Part shown: one piece after another, positions 36,892-46,148 of the stretch | Layout of the letters: every line of letters starts with the position of its first letter | How positions within the stretch are numbered: the first letter of the stretch is position 1 | Origin: Nocardiopsis ansamitocini | GTDB taxonomy: Bacteria > Actinomycetota > Actinomycetes > Streptosporangiales > Streptosporangiaceae | Assembly (NCBI RefSeq): GCF_030268225.1 | Contig: NZ_BSQG01000005.1 | Location: 372,001 to 436,000, forward strand | Direction: 5' to 3' | DNA length: 64,000 nucleotides | Translations under genes and position numbers: made by a program | Notes under the pieces: generated by a model | What the model was told of the DNA's origin: nothing | The model's input: only the letters and a program-made list of their open reading frames with translations | Databases searched by the model: none

Positions 36892-37758
36892 CTAGTCGCG
36901 CTCCACGGCCCGGCGCGAATCGAGCGGGACCACGGCGCTCTTGTCCATGGTGGGCAGGGTGAGGGAGCGCAGGTCGGAGCGGACCGCGCCGGCCATGGCG
37001 CGGGTACCGGCCCGGTTCAGGCTTCCCCCCGCGACGGCTCCGGTCAGGTAGGGGCCCAGCGTGCTCAGGTGCCGGCCCATCAACTTCATGAGGCGGTTGC
37101 GCAGCGCGGTCTTGGCCGCGGCGCCCAGCGCGACGGTGACCGACTCCGCGGCCTGCGTGGGGTCGACGCCGCGGCGCTTGGTCCAGGCCACCAGGTAGCC
37201 GGAGTTGCGTTGCAGCGCACTGCCCTGGGCCGGCGTGCCGTACACCTCGTGCAGTTCGCCGATCAGCTTGATCTCGATGGCGGCGACGACGATGGTCTCG
37301 GCCACGATCTGGGCGGGGGCGGTCAGCAGCAGGGGTGGTGCGGTGAACTGAACGGCGGCCAGCGCGCCACCGGCCGCCCCAACGGCGGTGGTTCCGTTGA
37401 CGGCGTTGCGTTCCAGCGCGTCGGCGAGGTCCTCGCCCTGGAGGCCCTTGTGGTGGCGGATCAGCGTCTCGCGGTCGCGCACCGCGATGCGCGGGGCGAT
37501 CTCCTCGCTGAAGAGGTCGGTCAGCCAACGCCCGCCGGCCATGCTCCTGACCCCCGCCGTACGGGCGCTGCGGGCGACGGCCCCCGTGAGACGCCGCAGC
37601 AGCTTGGCGCGTCCCTGCTTGTCGGTGCCGTCGTCGGCGGCCAGGAGGGTGACCAGCTCGCCCACCTCGGCGTCATGGGAACGCTCGGGCAGGTTCTGGT
37701 TCTCGCCCGGGTCCGGGGCGTCCGGGTCGTCACGATCGTGCTCAGTCTTGTCGGACAC
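36892..37758 (-). CDS. Conserved actinobacterial protein with EcsC-like features
   Basis: 288 aa from a GTG at 37758 preceded by AAGGGGGATGAG. The N-terminal 45 residues are acidic (DRDDPDAPDPGENQN). The middle has hydrophobic Ala/Gly-rich segments (VGAAGGALAAVQFTAPPLLLTAPAQIVAETIVVAAIEI) and GYLVAWTKRRGVDP; the end is helical with GTRAMAGAVRSDL. It resembles EcsC-like membrane-associated proteins by pattern only. No enzymatic motif was found and the function is unknown. Confidence 0.65.
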   Translation of the reverse strand: MSDKTEHDRDDPDAPDPGENQNLPERSHDAEVGELVTLLAADDGTDKQGRAKLLRRLTGAVARSARTAGVRSMAGGRWLTDLFSEEIAPRIAVRDRETLIRHHKGLQGEDLADALERNAVNGTTAVGAAGGALAAVQFTAPPLLLTAPAQIVAETIVVAAIEIKLIGELHEVYGTPAQGSALQRNSGYLVAWTKRRGVDPTQAAESVTVALGAAAKTALRNRLMKLMGRHLSTLGPYLTGAVAGGSLNRAGTRAMAGAVRSDLRSLTLPTMDKSAVVPLDSRRAVERD

Positions 37759-37960
37759 GGTCTCATCCCCCTTGAGGTGAAGGCGTCCAGTGCACACAAC
37801 GTAGACGAGCGGCAGGTCGCGGTCGTTCCATAAGGGGGATGAACAACCGGACGAAAAACGGATGCGCCCCGGAAGACACAGGGTCCCGGGGACGCATCAC
37901 ATAGCGCGTTTCGACCGGTGAGGCGGTGCGGAGGGAGGTAGGGGTGCCCTGCCGTAAGGC

Positions 37961-38257
37961 TTAAGCGCACTCCCTGCAGACGAGCTGTCCCTTTCGCTCC
38001 TCGGCGAGCTGGCTTCGGTGGTGAACCAGGAAGCAGCGGCCGCAGGTGAACTCGTCGGCCTGGCGCGGCAGTACCCGGACGGCGAGTTCCTCGCCGGACA
38101 GGTCCGCGCCCGGCAGTTCCAGGCCCTCGGCGACGTCGTCAGGATCGACGTCGATGGTGCTGGTTCCCTTGTCCACCCGACGCGCCTGCAGCTCTTGAAG
38201 GCTGTCCTCGTTGAGGTCCTCGTCGGTCTTGCGCGGGCTGTCGTAGTCGGTGGCCAT
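37961..38257 (-). CDS. DUF4193 zinc-ribbon-like protein
   Basis: 98-aa protein of the actinobacterial DUF4193 family: acidic N-terminus, MATDYDSPRKTDEDLNEDS start, and two CxxC pairs (FTCGRCFLVHHRSQL and LVCRECA) that probably bind zinc. Function unknown. It is near dut and cutRS in Streptomyces as well. ATG 38257 with GGGGGATGGAG upstream. Confidence 0.9.
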   Translation of the reverse strand: MATDYDSPRKTDEDLNEDSLQELQARRVDKGTSTIDVDPDDVAEGLELPGADLSGEELAVRVLPRQADEFTCGRCFLVHHRSQLAEERKGQLVCRECA

Positions 38258-38735
38258 CTTTCTTACTCCATCCCCCTCGATCTATGTGCCTCGTCGCGCG
38301 GTTGTAACGCTTGAGAGACGTTTCTTGTGCCCGATCCGGCCAGAAAGTCCCTCGGGCGTAAGTGGACTGTGACCCCTCCCGGGTGCGGTCGCACCTGAAA
38401 TGGCAGCGTTGAGTGGCCGAACAGGCGGAGCACCTGGTGCTTCGCCATCCGGCCCGCTCTCATGTGCTACCCAACGCCCAAGGGATTCTGACCTGTTTTT
38501 CCGTCTTTCCCCTAACCGGCTGGAGCGCGGTTACTCACACCAAGTCACGAGGTCAGAGCGGACATGTCACGACAGGACGTCTTCCCGCCGTACCGATGCC
38601 CGGGTGAGCATACCTACCCGTGGGACCACTCCGTACCGCGGAGGACCGTGTCATCGGCCACGTATGAATATCACGGAGTCGGGAACAACCGCAGCCGGTC
38701 CTGCGAGCTCCCCGGTCGGCCGTTTCAGCAAGACC
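38258..38735. other. 478-bp gap upstream of DUF4193
   Basis: Between the DUF4193 start and the cutS stop, both on the minus strand. It should contain the DUF4193 promoter; GCGTTACAACC about 45 bp before the start is a candidate. No gene, RNA motif or repeat was recognised. Confidence 0.45.
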
Positions 38736-40082
38736 TCAGCCGCCGCTCTCGGCGTCGAGGCGGCGGCGGAAAACGGGGAAGCGAACAGTCACCACAAGGC
38801 CACCTCCGACGCGCGGCCAAGCACTCACCGCGCCGCCGTGGGCCCGCACGACCGAGCGCACGATGGACAGTCCCAGCCCCGCGCTCTTCTTGGAGCGCAC
38901 CCGGTCGCCGGAACCCCGCCGGAAGGGCTCGAACAGCCCCTCGATCTCGTAGACGGGGATGACGGGCCCGGAGTTCTCCACCTGCATCGCCGGTGCGCCC
39001 TCGTTGATGCCCGAGCGGACCGTGATCTCCCCGCCCTCGACGTTGTAGCGCAGCGCGTTCTCCACGAGGTTGCCCACCAGGCGTTCGAGCAGGACCGGGT
39101 CGCCGGTCACGGGGGCGTCGCGCAGGTCGGTGCGGACCTTCAGCCCAGAGGACTCGATGTCGTGGCTGAGCTGGCTGAGCACGGTGGCCGAGACCTCGCC
39201 GAGGTCCACGACGGCACGGACGTTGAGTTCGCGGTCGCTCTTCGCCAGGAACAGCAGGCCGTCGATGAGGCGTTCGTGGCGGGAATTGGTCTCCAGCAGC
39301 GTGCGGGCGATGGTCCGCAGGTCCGCGGACGCCTCAGGGTCGGCGAGGGCGACCTCCAGGAGGGTCCGGTTGATCGCCAGGGGCGTGCGCAACTCGTGGG
39401 AGGCGTTGGCGACGAACCGGCGCTGACCGTCGAAGGCCCGGTCCAGGCGCTCCAGCATCGCGTCGAAGGTGTCGGAGAGTTCGCGGATCTCGTCGTCGGG
39501 GCCGCTCATGGCGATGCGTTCGTGCAGAGAGCGCTCAGAGAGACGGCGCGCGGTCCGGGTGATCTTGTGAAGCGGCGACAGCGCCCGGCCCGCCACGGCG
39601 TATCCCAGGGCCACGGCGAGGATGCCCACGAGGACCAGGGCGATGACCGAGAACCGGGTGACCTGGTTGGCGATGCCGTCGATCAGGTCGTCCTTGATCC
39701 CCTGGGCGATCATCGGGTCGAGGTTGTAGTCGCCGACCTTGACGCTGAAGTTGGGGTTGTCCAGGACGCTGACCAGGACCACGTAGTTGAGCAGGACCAA
39801 CAGCGAGCCGGCCGCGAAGAAGAGCATCCCGTAGATGAGGGTGAGGCGCATCCGCAGGCTGATGTTGTCGGCGAAGTGGCTGCCCCTGCGCACCGCACCG
39901 TCGGCGTCGATGCGCGGGTCCTGCGCCTTGGCCGGCTGGGTGAGGCGCCGCCAGGTCCCGGTCTCACCGGGAGGCGTGGGCGCGACCTCGCCGAGCGGGA
40001 CCGGAGCGGGGGCGAAGGCCGGTTCCCGTTCCCCCTTGTTCGGGGCCGTCCGTCCCGCGCCGGTCGGCTCGGTGGAACTCAA
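38736..40082 (-). CDS. cutS: CutS-like sensor histidine kinase
   Basis: 448-aa membrane kinase. Pro-rich cytoplasmic N-terminus (1-75), TM1 about 80-106, a short extracytoplasmic loop (107-144), TM2 about 145-164, HAMP, then the H-box FVANASHELRTPL with H229, N-box LVGNLVENALRYN and G-box KSAGLGLSIVRS. The start is probably TTG 40082, overlapping the cutR stop. Identified as CutS from the cutR partner, size and the neighbourhood (hemH, sepH, dut), which matches Streptomyces cutRS. In Streptomyces, CutRS is linked to secretion and disulfide stress; this protein has no cysteine at all, so the sensed signal may differ. Confidence 0.78.
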   Translation of the reverse strand: MSSTEPTGAGRTAPNKGEREPAFAPAPVPLGEVAPTPPGETGTWRRLTQPAKAQDPRIDADGAVRRGSHFADNISLRMRLTLIYGMLFFAAGSLLVLLNYVVLVSVLDNPNFSVKVGDYNLDPMIAQGIKDDLIDGIANQVTRFSVIALVLVGILAVALGYAVAGRALSPLHKITRTARRLSERSLHERIAMSGPDDEIRELSDTFDAMLERLDRAFDGQRRFVANASHELRTPLAINRTLLEVALADPEASADLRTIARTLLETNSRHERLIDGLLFLAKSDRELNVRAVVDLGEVSATVLSQLSHDIESSGLKVRTDLRDAPVTGDPVLLERLVGNLVENALRYNVEGGEITVRSGINEGAPAMQVENSGPVIPVYEIEGLFEPFRRGSGDRVRSKKSAGLGLSIVRSVVRAHGGAVSAWPRVGGGLVVTVRFPVFRRRLDAESGG

Positions 40083-40732
40083 ATCCGGTACCCCGCGCCT
40101 TGCACGGTCCGGATCACCGGGGGTTCGCCGAGTTTCTTGCGCAGGGTCATGACGGTCACCCGTACGACGTTGGTGAAGGGGTCGGCGTTCTCGTCCCAGG
40201 CTTTCTCCAGGAGCCCTTCGGCGCTGACCACGGTGCCCCCGGCGCGCATCAGGACTTCGAGGACGGCAAACTCCTTGGGGGTGAGCACGACGGGACGGCC
40301 GTCGCGCTCCACGGTGTGGTTGGCGGGGTCCAAGACGATGCCGCCGCGCTGGAGGACGGGGGGAAGCGGGGGGGTGGCGCGCCGGCCGAGGGCACGGACC
40401 CGGGCGATGAGCTCGGCGAAGGCGAAGGGCTTGGCCATGTAGTCGTCGGCGCCGATCGTGAGTCCGGCGACCTTGTCGTCGAGTTCGCCGGCGGCGGTGA
40501 GCATCAGGATCCGGCCGGTGTAGCTCTGCGAGGAAAGGATCCGGCAGACGTCGTCGCCGTGCGTTCCCGGGAGGTCGCGGTCGAGGATGACCACGTCGTA
40601 CTCGTTGACGCTGGTGCGCTCCAGGGCGCTGTCCCCGTCGTAGACGACGTCCACGGCCATCGACTCGCGCCGTAGGCCCACGGCAACCGCGTCGGCGAGG
40701 ACCTGTTCGTCTTCGACCACGAGTACGCGCAC
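40079..40732 (-). CDS. cutR: CutR-like OmpR-family response regulator
   Basis: 217 aa, the same length as Streptomyces CutR. The receiver domain holds the acidic VEDE pair (residues 6-9), phosphoacceptor D51 in VVILDRDLPG and K103-type Lys in DDYMAKPF. The OmpR winged helix includes LTPKEFAVLEVLM and VRVTVMTLRKKLG, ending VQGAGYRI. The start is GTG 40732 with GAAGGA upstream. Cotranscribed with cutS by a 4-bp overlap. Two hairpins with identical loops lie upstream. Confidence 0.85.
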   Translation of the reverse strand: MRVLVVEDEQVLADAVAVGLRRESMAVDVVYDGDSALERTSVNEYDVVILDRDLPGTHGDDVCRILSSQSYTGRILMLTAAGELDDKVAGLTIGADDYMAKPFAFAELIARVRALGRRATPPLPPVLQRGGIVLDPANHTVERDGRPVVLTPKEFAVLEVLMRAGGTVVSAEGLLEKAWDENADPFTNVVRVTVMTLRKKLGEPPVIRTVQGAGYRI

Positions 40733-40771
40733 TGTTTCCTTCGCTTCCCGGAGCGTCGGTGCAGAAAAAAG

Positions 40772-40809
40772 GCCGCTGCCGGCGCATCCCCCAACACACC
40801 GGCAGCGGC
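40772..40809 (-). terminator. Terminator-like hairpin upstream of cutR
   Basis: Perfect 11-bp stem (40772-40782 with 40799-40809), 16-nt loop containing CGCATCCCCCAAC on the + strand. On the minus strand it is followed at once by six U residues (A tract 40765-40770), the form of an intrinsic terminator, but it sits in the 5' leader 40 nt before the cutR start. Confidence 0.75.
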
Positions 40810-41063
40810 GTTCAATCCCGGCTGCGTCAACCGTTATTCCACACCCCGGATAAGGGGCGGGTAAACCGTTTTCGACGCTTCGCAACCAGGAAGACTTTGG
40901 TCTTGCTCGGTCGGGCCTGACCTGCGCAACTCAACGCTATGGCCATTGGGCGGAGAGGGCAAACTCCAGGGCACTCCAGGGCCGCACCGGCAAGCATCCC
41001 GATAATACGGCGTCCGGGGTACTCCTCAAGCCCCCGAGGAAGCCGAGGGGAGCCCCAAAGAAG

Positions 41064-41108
41064 GAGCGTTGCCGCCGGCGCATCCCCCAACCGCCGGCGG
41101 CAACGCTC
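41064..41108 (-). terminator. Second hairpin with the same loop, 5' of the cutR leader
   Basis: Perfect 16-bp stem (41064-41079 with 41093-41108) and a 13-nt loop that repeats GCATCCCCCAAC from the hairpin at 40772. On the minus strand it is followed by CCTTCTTT. It may be the terminator of the CGNR gene, or a paired leader element. Confidence 0.6.
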
Positions 41109-41524
41109 ACCCCGCACATCTCAAATCTGACACAAGATGGATAAGAAGTAAGTAAGAAGGGGGACAATCTTGACACTTGTGGGGTAAGACACATCCCGCC
41201 CAATGCTTCCGGGTTTCCTTATGGGAGATGCCCGCCCGGCCCCGATGGTTCGGGTCCGCCCGCAGATTTTTCCCCCGCCCGCCGTGTGCATGGGCGGCAC
41301 ACAGGCCACAGGACGGAAGACCGTCACGTGCGGCACCTCGGGGCTCGACCCCGTACAACCGCGCGAGTTCGACATCGACGGCCCAGCGAACCAGTCGAGG
41401 CGCGCCCCCGGCCCCGCGAGCGTCCGCCCGGCCTGCGCCCCCGGGCCGGCGGGAAGCCCACCCCCTACCGGCCGCCACGTCCCCACACGTCCGCTACCGA
41501 AAAAGCGCCCCTGCCGACGGCGCC

Positions 41525-42031
41525 CTACTCGGACCGCGGCGCCTCCCGCACCCGCGCCTGGTGCCGACGGGCCTTGAGCCGGTTCCCACAGGTCTTCATC
41601 GAGCACCACCGCGCGGCGTTGGCACGACTGCGATCCAGGAGGAAGAGGCGGCATTCGGGGTTCCCGCACGGCCGCAGGCGGCCGGGCATGCGCTCCTTGA
41701 CGTCCGCCCACGCGAGCACGAGCTCCACCGCGAGCCGTCGCTCCGACGGCACCTCCAGGCGCCACTCGACGCCCGACGTGCCGGGCCGCGGAACCTTGCG
41801 AACACCGGCGAGGATCCGGCGCAGGCGGGGTTCCGCCGGGGCGCCCGACTCCACCGCCTGGAGCGCATCCCGCGCGGTGCGCAGCCACCGGCGTTCCTCG
41901 CCGCCGCCGAGGCCCCCGTGCTCCCGCGCCCAGCCGTCCACCGCGTGGTCGTCGCGCCAGAGGTCCCGGCGTCGGCCGTCCACGACAGGGGTGCTGTTCA
42001 GCGCCTGCATCAAAGCTTGGTCGTCCAGCAC
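41525..42031 (-). CDS. CGNR zinc-finger transcriptional regulator
   Basis: 168 aa. The N-terminal ABATE (DUF1470)-like part binds a ligand in related proteins. The C-terminal CGNR zinc finger is visible as CGNPECRLFLLDRSR then RWCSMKTCGNRLKARRH. It is divergent from the hydrolase gene 106 bp away and probably controls it and itself. Confidence 0.9.
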   Translation of the reverse strand: MLDDQALMQALNSTPVVDGRRRDLWRDDHAVDGWAREHGGLGGGEERRWLRTARDALQAVESGAPAEPRLRRILAGVRKVPRPGTSGVEWRLEVPSERRLAVELVLAWADVKERMPGRLRPCGNPECRLFLLDRSRANAARWCSMKTCGNRLKARRHQARVREAPRSE

Positions 42032-42137
42032 TGCCCCACCTCTCCACCTAACTCTATCAAGCCACTTGACAGGTTACTCGACGGGCGGTCTACTGGGCAT
42101 CCGGGATAACCAGCAAAATTGATTGAAGGGGTTAGAA

Positions 42138-43013
42138 ATGGCCGAGGTTCGCCACCAGTACGCGACGGTGCGGGGACACCGTGTCTTCTACCGCGAGGCA
42201 GGGCCCCGCGAGGCACCCACGCTCGTACTCCTGCACGGCTTTCCCTCCGGTTCGCGCATGTTCCGCCACCTCATCCCGGCACTGGCCGATCGATTCCACG
42301 TCATCGCCCCCGACCACCTCGGCTTCGGCAACTCCGACACCCCGCCCGCGGACACGTTCGCCTACACCTTCGACTCCCTGACCGATGTCACCGAAGCCCT
42401 GCTGGCCCAGCTCGACGTCACCCGCTACGCCGTATACGTCCAGGACTACGGCGCGCCCATCGGCTGGCGGCTGGCCCTGCGCTCCCCCGAGGCGATCACC
42501 GCGGTGATCACGCAGAACGGCAACGCCTACGAGGACGGCTTCGTACCGGACTTCTGGGAGCCCGTATGGGCGTACGCCGAGAACCCGGGCCCCCGGACCG
42601 AACCCGCCGTCCGGGCCGCACTCTCACTCGACGCCATCCGCTGGCAGTACCTGCACGGAGTGGACCGGCCCGAGCTGGTCGACCCCGACACCTGGGCCGC
42701 CGACCACCGCGAGGTCAACCGGCCGGGCAACGACCTGGCGCAACTGGCCCTGTTTCGCGACTACGCGAGCAATCGGCCCCTCTACCCCCGGGTGCACGCC
42801 TACTTCCGGGAACACCGGGTCCCGCTCCTGGCGGTCTGGGGCGCGGGCGACGAGATCTTCGGCCCGGACGGGGCGCGCGCCTTCGCGAGGGACCTGCCGG
42901 ACGCGGAGATCCACCTGGTCCCCGGGGGTGGGCACTTCCTGCTCGAAAGCCACCTGGACACCGTGGCCGGGTACATCCGCGGATTCCTGACCACCGCCGG
43001 ATCACCGGCGTGA
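42138..43013 (+). CDS. Alpha/beta hydrolase, epoxide-hydrolase/haloalkane-dehalogenase-like
   Basis: 291 aa. LLHGFPSGSRMFRHLIPAL has the oxyanion HG; APDHLGFGNSD is typical; the nucleophile elbow YVQDYGAPIG carries Asp in place of Ser, as in epoxide hydrolases and dehalogenases. The acid is likely D in WGAGDEIFG and the base H in GGGHFLLES. ATG 42138 has GAAGGGG upstream. Probably regulated by the divergent CGNR protein. Natural substrate unknown. Confidence 0.88.
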   Translation: MAEVRHQYATVRGHRVFYREAGPREAPTLVLLHGFPSGSRMFRHLIPALADRFHVIAPDHLGFGNSDTPPADTFAYTFDSLTDVTEALLAQLDVTRYAVYVQDYGAPIGWRLALRSPEAITAVITQNGNAYEDGFVPDFWEPVWAYAENPGPRTEPAVRAALSLDAIRWQYLHGVDRPELVDPDTWAADHREVNRPGNDLAQLALFRDYASNRPLYPRVHAYFREHRVPLLAVWGAGDEIFGPDGARAFARDLPDAEIHLVPGGGHFLLESHLDTVAGYIRGFLTTAGSPA

Positions 43014-43551
43014 GGCCCGCGAGGGGTTCCCGGGGCGGGTGAACGGGCCCTTCGAGGCAAGGCGCAGTCGACTGCGCCGACCGAAGCGGGCGGCCCCGGT
43101 GGCCTCCACGGCCGTGCGGGCTCCACCGGCATGCCGAGGTTCGCAAGAAGAGGCTCCTCGACAGCGGTCTCCCAGCGACACGAATCCCTGCCTTTACGGC
43201 GTAGATTCAGAGAATCCGGACGGTCCTCGGCGGAACGTGAACGGATCGGGACGGGGAGCCTCGCGGCTCTCGTGTGGCGCGGAGCGTGGACCGGGCGAAC
43301 CGCGCCCGGTCGGCCCGCAGCCCCACCGGTACGCCCGTCCCCTCTTCGCGGAAGTGGCACCTTGCTTCGGCGGGGCGCGTCCGCACGGGGCAGGGGCAGC
43401 GGGCACCACGCTCCGGCACCCGACCATGGGCCACACGCACGCCAAGGCGTGCGGGGACGGGGTTGCTCGGACCGGCCTGGGCATACCGCCCCCCTTGCGG
43501 TTACCCGGTTGGTACGGTCGCCGGGTACCGCATCCGCGACAGGAGCATCCA
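43014..43551. other. 538-bp intergenic region
   Basis: Separates the hydrolase gene from the TPR-like gene. Frames on both strands are open because of GC bias, but none shows a family motif. No RNA or repeat was seen. The end (GACAGGAGCATCC) contains the ribosome site of the next gene. Confidence 0.45.
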
Positions 43552-44457
43552 ATGCCCGGCCATCACCCCGAACTCACAGCCGTTGCCGACAGCATCGCCC
43601 TGAACGGTCCGGGAGTCGGGGTGCTCGATCTGGCCCAGCACGCCCTCGACTTCTACACCATCCGCTACAGCGACTACCCTCCCCGGGTGCTCGCCTCGGA
43701 GGTGGCCCGCTGCCGCTCCCTGCTCATCGACCACAGCACCGTCTCCACGGACATGCGGCGCGTCGTGGGATGGCTCTCCGCCCTCCTGGGCAACCTCGCC
43801 CACCACACCGGCGACGCACCCGGCGCTTTCGTGCACCTCGGTGCCGCCTCCCGGGCCGGAGTGCGGGTGGGTGAGCCGCGTCTGACGGGGTGGGCGTTGG
43901 GCGCGCAGTCGATGGCGGCCATGGCGCAGGACCGGCCCGCTGAAGCCCTGGAGCTCGCGGAGCAGGCGGCCGAATACGCCGACACCCCGTTGCGCCGCGC
44001 CCAGACGACCGCCTGGTGCCGGCTGCGTCCGCTCGCGGCACTGGGCGACTGGGGACGACTGGACGAATCCGTCGCCGCGTCGCAGCTGCACATGGACGCC
44101 GCCGACCGGGAGGAGGGGGGTCGTTTCGGGTTCGACCGCGCCGAGTTCCACCTGCACCTCGGCGAAGCGCTGCTCGGCCGCGACCCCGCAGCGGCCGGCC
44201 GCCACGCCGAGACCTCGGCCGGGCTCAAGCGCGCCGGGTCTCCGGGATGGGCCGCGGCAACGGCGGTCCTCGCGCGCGCCCACGCCGCTGCCCGGGACTC
44301 TCGGAGCGCGACCGTTTTGGGCGTGGGCGTGCTGGAGTCGGTCCCGTCGGGGGCGTTGCGGGCAACCACCCGAGGGCGGTTGCGACAGCTGGCCACCGAT
44401 CTGCACGGGCAGCCGGGAGCGGAGGACCTGCGCGCCGCGCTTCGCGACGAGGGGTGA
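43552..44457 (+). CDS. TPR-like helical protein, no DNA-binding domain seen
   Basis: 301-aa all-helical protein. Repeated Ala/Leu-rich helices (LSALLGNLAHHTGDAPGAF, GWALGAQSMAAMAQDRPAEALELAEQAAEYA, FHLHLGEALLGRDPAAAGRHAETSAGL) look like the TPR part of XRE-type regulators of actinomycetes, but the N-terminal HTH is missing. ATG 43552 has AGGAGC upstream. It may be a stand-alone relative or a remnant of a longer regulator. It ends 14 bp before the first CRISPR repeat. Confidence 0.6.
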   Translation: MPGHHPELTAVADSIALNGPGVGVLDLAQHALDFYTIRYSDYPPRVLASEVARCRSLLIDHSTVSTDMRRVVGWLSALLGNLAHHTGDAPGAFVHLGAASRAGVRVGEPRLTGWALGAQSMAAMAQDRPAEALELAEQAAEYADTPLRRAQTTAWCRLRPLAALGDWGRLDESVAASQLHMDAADREEGGRFGFDRAEFHLHLGEALLGRDPAAAGRHAETSAGLKRAGSPGWAAATAVLARAHAAARDSRSATVLGVGVLESVPSGALRATTRGRLRQLATDLHGQPGAEDLRAALRDEG

Positions 44458-44471
44458 GCCGTTGTTCTCGG

Positions 44472-45844
44472 GGTCGATCCCCGCGTGCGCGGGGCTCACG
44501 TAGAGCCCGACCCTCGCCGGGGTGAGAGACCCGGTCCATCCCCGCGTGCGCGGGGCTCACAGACGAGCACCCCGGTCGCCAATCCGACGGGAAGGTCCAT
44601 CCCCGCGTGCGCGGGGCTCACACCATGGCCAAAGCCACCGGCGCCAACATCCGCGGTCCATCCCCGCGTGCGCGGGGCTCACTCGGCAACGTCGGCAATT
44701 TCAGCGGACCCAGCAGGTCCATCCCCGCGTGCGCGGGGCTCACTCGTCGAGGAACCGCTCGGTGAGCCGGTCCATCGGTCCATCCCCGCGTGCGCGGGGC
44801 TCACCACATCGGCCCCGGACTCACCACGGGGCACGCCGGTCCATCCCCGCGTGCGCGGGGCTCACGTCGAGGTGGTCGGCCGCCCACAGCTCGCAGAGGG
44901 TCCATCCCCGCGTGCGCGGGGCTCACCACCGACGGGTTCGCGTTCGGGGTGGTTCAGTCGGTCCATCCCCGCGTGCGCGGGGCTCACGGAACGGTCTACC
45001 GGGTCGAACCGGACGGGCCGAAGTCCATCCCCGCGTGCGCGGGGCTCACAGTAGGCGTCACGCCAACGGATGGTGCAGCGGCGGTCCATCCCCGCGTGCG
45101 CGGGGCTCACACGCACCCGACGGCGGCCAGCAGCTGGCCGACCGGTCCATCCCCGCGTGCGCGGGGCTCACCCCACGGCGCATACACCAGCGCAGACCAC
45201 AGCGCGGTCCATCCCCGCGTGCGCGGGGCTCACGACCCGGAGCTGTTTGAGGAGGGGCAACGGTACGGTCCATCCCCGCGTGCGCGGGGCTCACCAACGA
45301 GACCAAGCTGAAGCGATCGACCGCGCCGGTCCATCCCCGCGTGCGCGGGGCTCACGGCCTTATTCCGGTTAGCCACGCTTTCGAGTCCGGTCCATCCCCG
45401 CGTGCGCGGGGCTCACGAGGGCGTCACAGTCGAGGCGCGTCATGCGGGCGGTCCATCCCCGCGTGCGCGGGGCTCACAGCTATCTGGAACTTCCCGACGT
45501 GCGCCATGACGGTCCATCCCCGCGTGCGCGGGGCTCACCGGATCGGGCTACTGGCGACACAGTGCAGGGCCGGTCCATCCCCGCGTGCGCGGGGCTCACC
45601 AGACAAGGCCCGCGCTCCCCGTGGCGCGGGCCGGTCCATCCCCGCGTGCGCGGGGCTCACGGCGGCAACAACGAAGGATGGCCGGTGATGCTCGGTCCAT
45701 CCCCGCGTGCGCGGGGCTCACGTCAGCGTCCGTCGGATGCCCTCGCTGCTGTCGCGGTCCATCCCCGCGTGCGCGGGGCTCACGGACCCCCGACCAGACC
45801 CCCGGGTTCAAGCGCCGGTCCATCCCCGCGTGCGCGGGGCTCAC
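44472..45844 (-). CRISPR. CRISPR array 1, type I-E-like, 23 repeats and 22 spacers
   Basis: Twenty-three 28-nt repeats with a 61-62 nt period (spacers 33-34 nt). On the + strand each runs GGTCCAT, then CCCCGCG-TG-CGCGGGG, then CTCAC. In reverse complement the repeat starts GTGAG and ends ATGGACC, the arrangement of type I-E repeats, so transcription is on the minus strand. The leftmost repeat has a G for C at position 5, a usual sign of the leader-distal end. Repeat 10 (ending 45049) begins AGTCC. No cas gene lies in the window. Confidence 0.98.
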
Positions 45845-45905
45845 AGTTAATGACCTGGCACTTTGCGAGCCGTTACCATTATGAGATCTTCGGTGAGGCA
45901 TCCAA
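45845..45905 (-). promoter_or_regulatory. Leader end of CRISPR array 1
   Basis: AT-rich stretch right of the last repeat. It begins AGTTAATGACCTGGCACT, and TGACCTGG with a following ACT recurs at the same position beside array 2. This marks the leader side and array orientation. The remaining gap to 46148 holds nothing recognisable. Confidence 0.7.
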
Positions 45906-46148
45906 CACCCCCATTATCCACTGGCTCCCGCCCCCTGTCCGACCAACCACTCCCCCACCCCCGACCAGGCACTACGCCCACGACACGCGGCCAAGCAGGG
46001 CCCTGCGACAACATCCTGGGCCAGCAGGCCACATCCCACCGCGCGGGAAAGGCGGAAGCGATTGCGGAAGGAAACCGTCCGCGTTGCCCCTCGCGACTTG
46101 TCGATCACTTGGATTGAACAGGCACCAACACCCCACTCGCTCCTCCGC

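Larger units (their letters stand above)
40733..41524. other. 792-bp leader region upstream of cutR
   Basis: Holds the two loop-sharing hairpins described separately. No protein gene was recognised between them or further right. The part from 41230 to 41520 is GC-rich and without signals. Confidence 0.5.

Noticed and set aside
44744-44785. Spacer ending in GGTCCATC, the same eight bases that start the next repeat
   Set aside because: Spacer length is a normal 33 nt and its reverse complement reads like the start of a coding sequence; probably chance rather than slippage.
45600-45632. Palindromic spacer (GGCCCGCGC with GCGCGGGCC) as a possible terminator inside array 1
   Set aside because: Length and position are those of a normal spacer; no other evidence of a signal.
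44485-45884. Long open frames encoding repeated SIPACAGL or PSPRARGS peptides
   Set aside because: They are translations of CRISPR repeats (stop-free GC-rich repeats at a 61-nt period), not proteins. The same applies to the frames across array 2.
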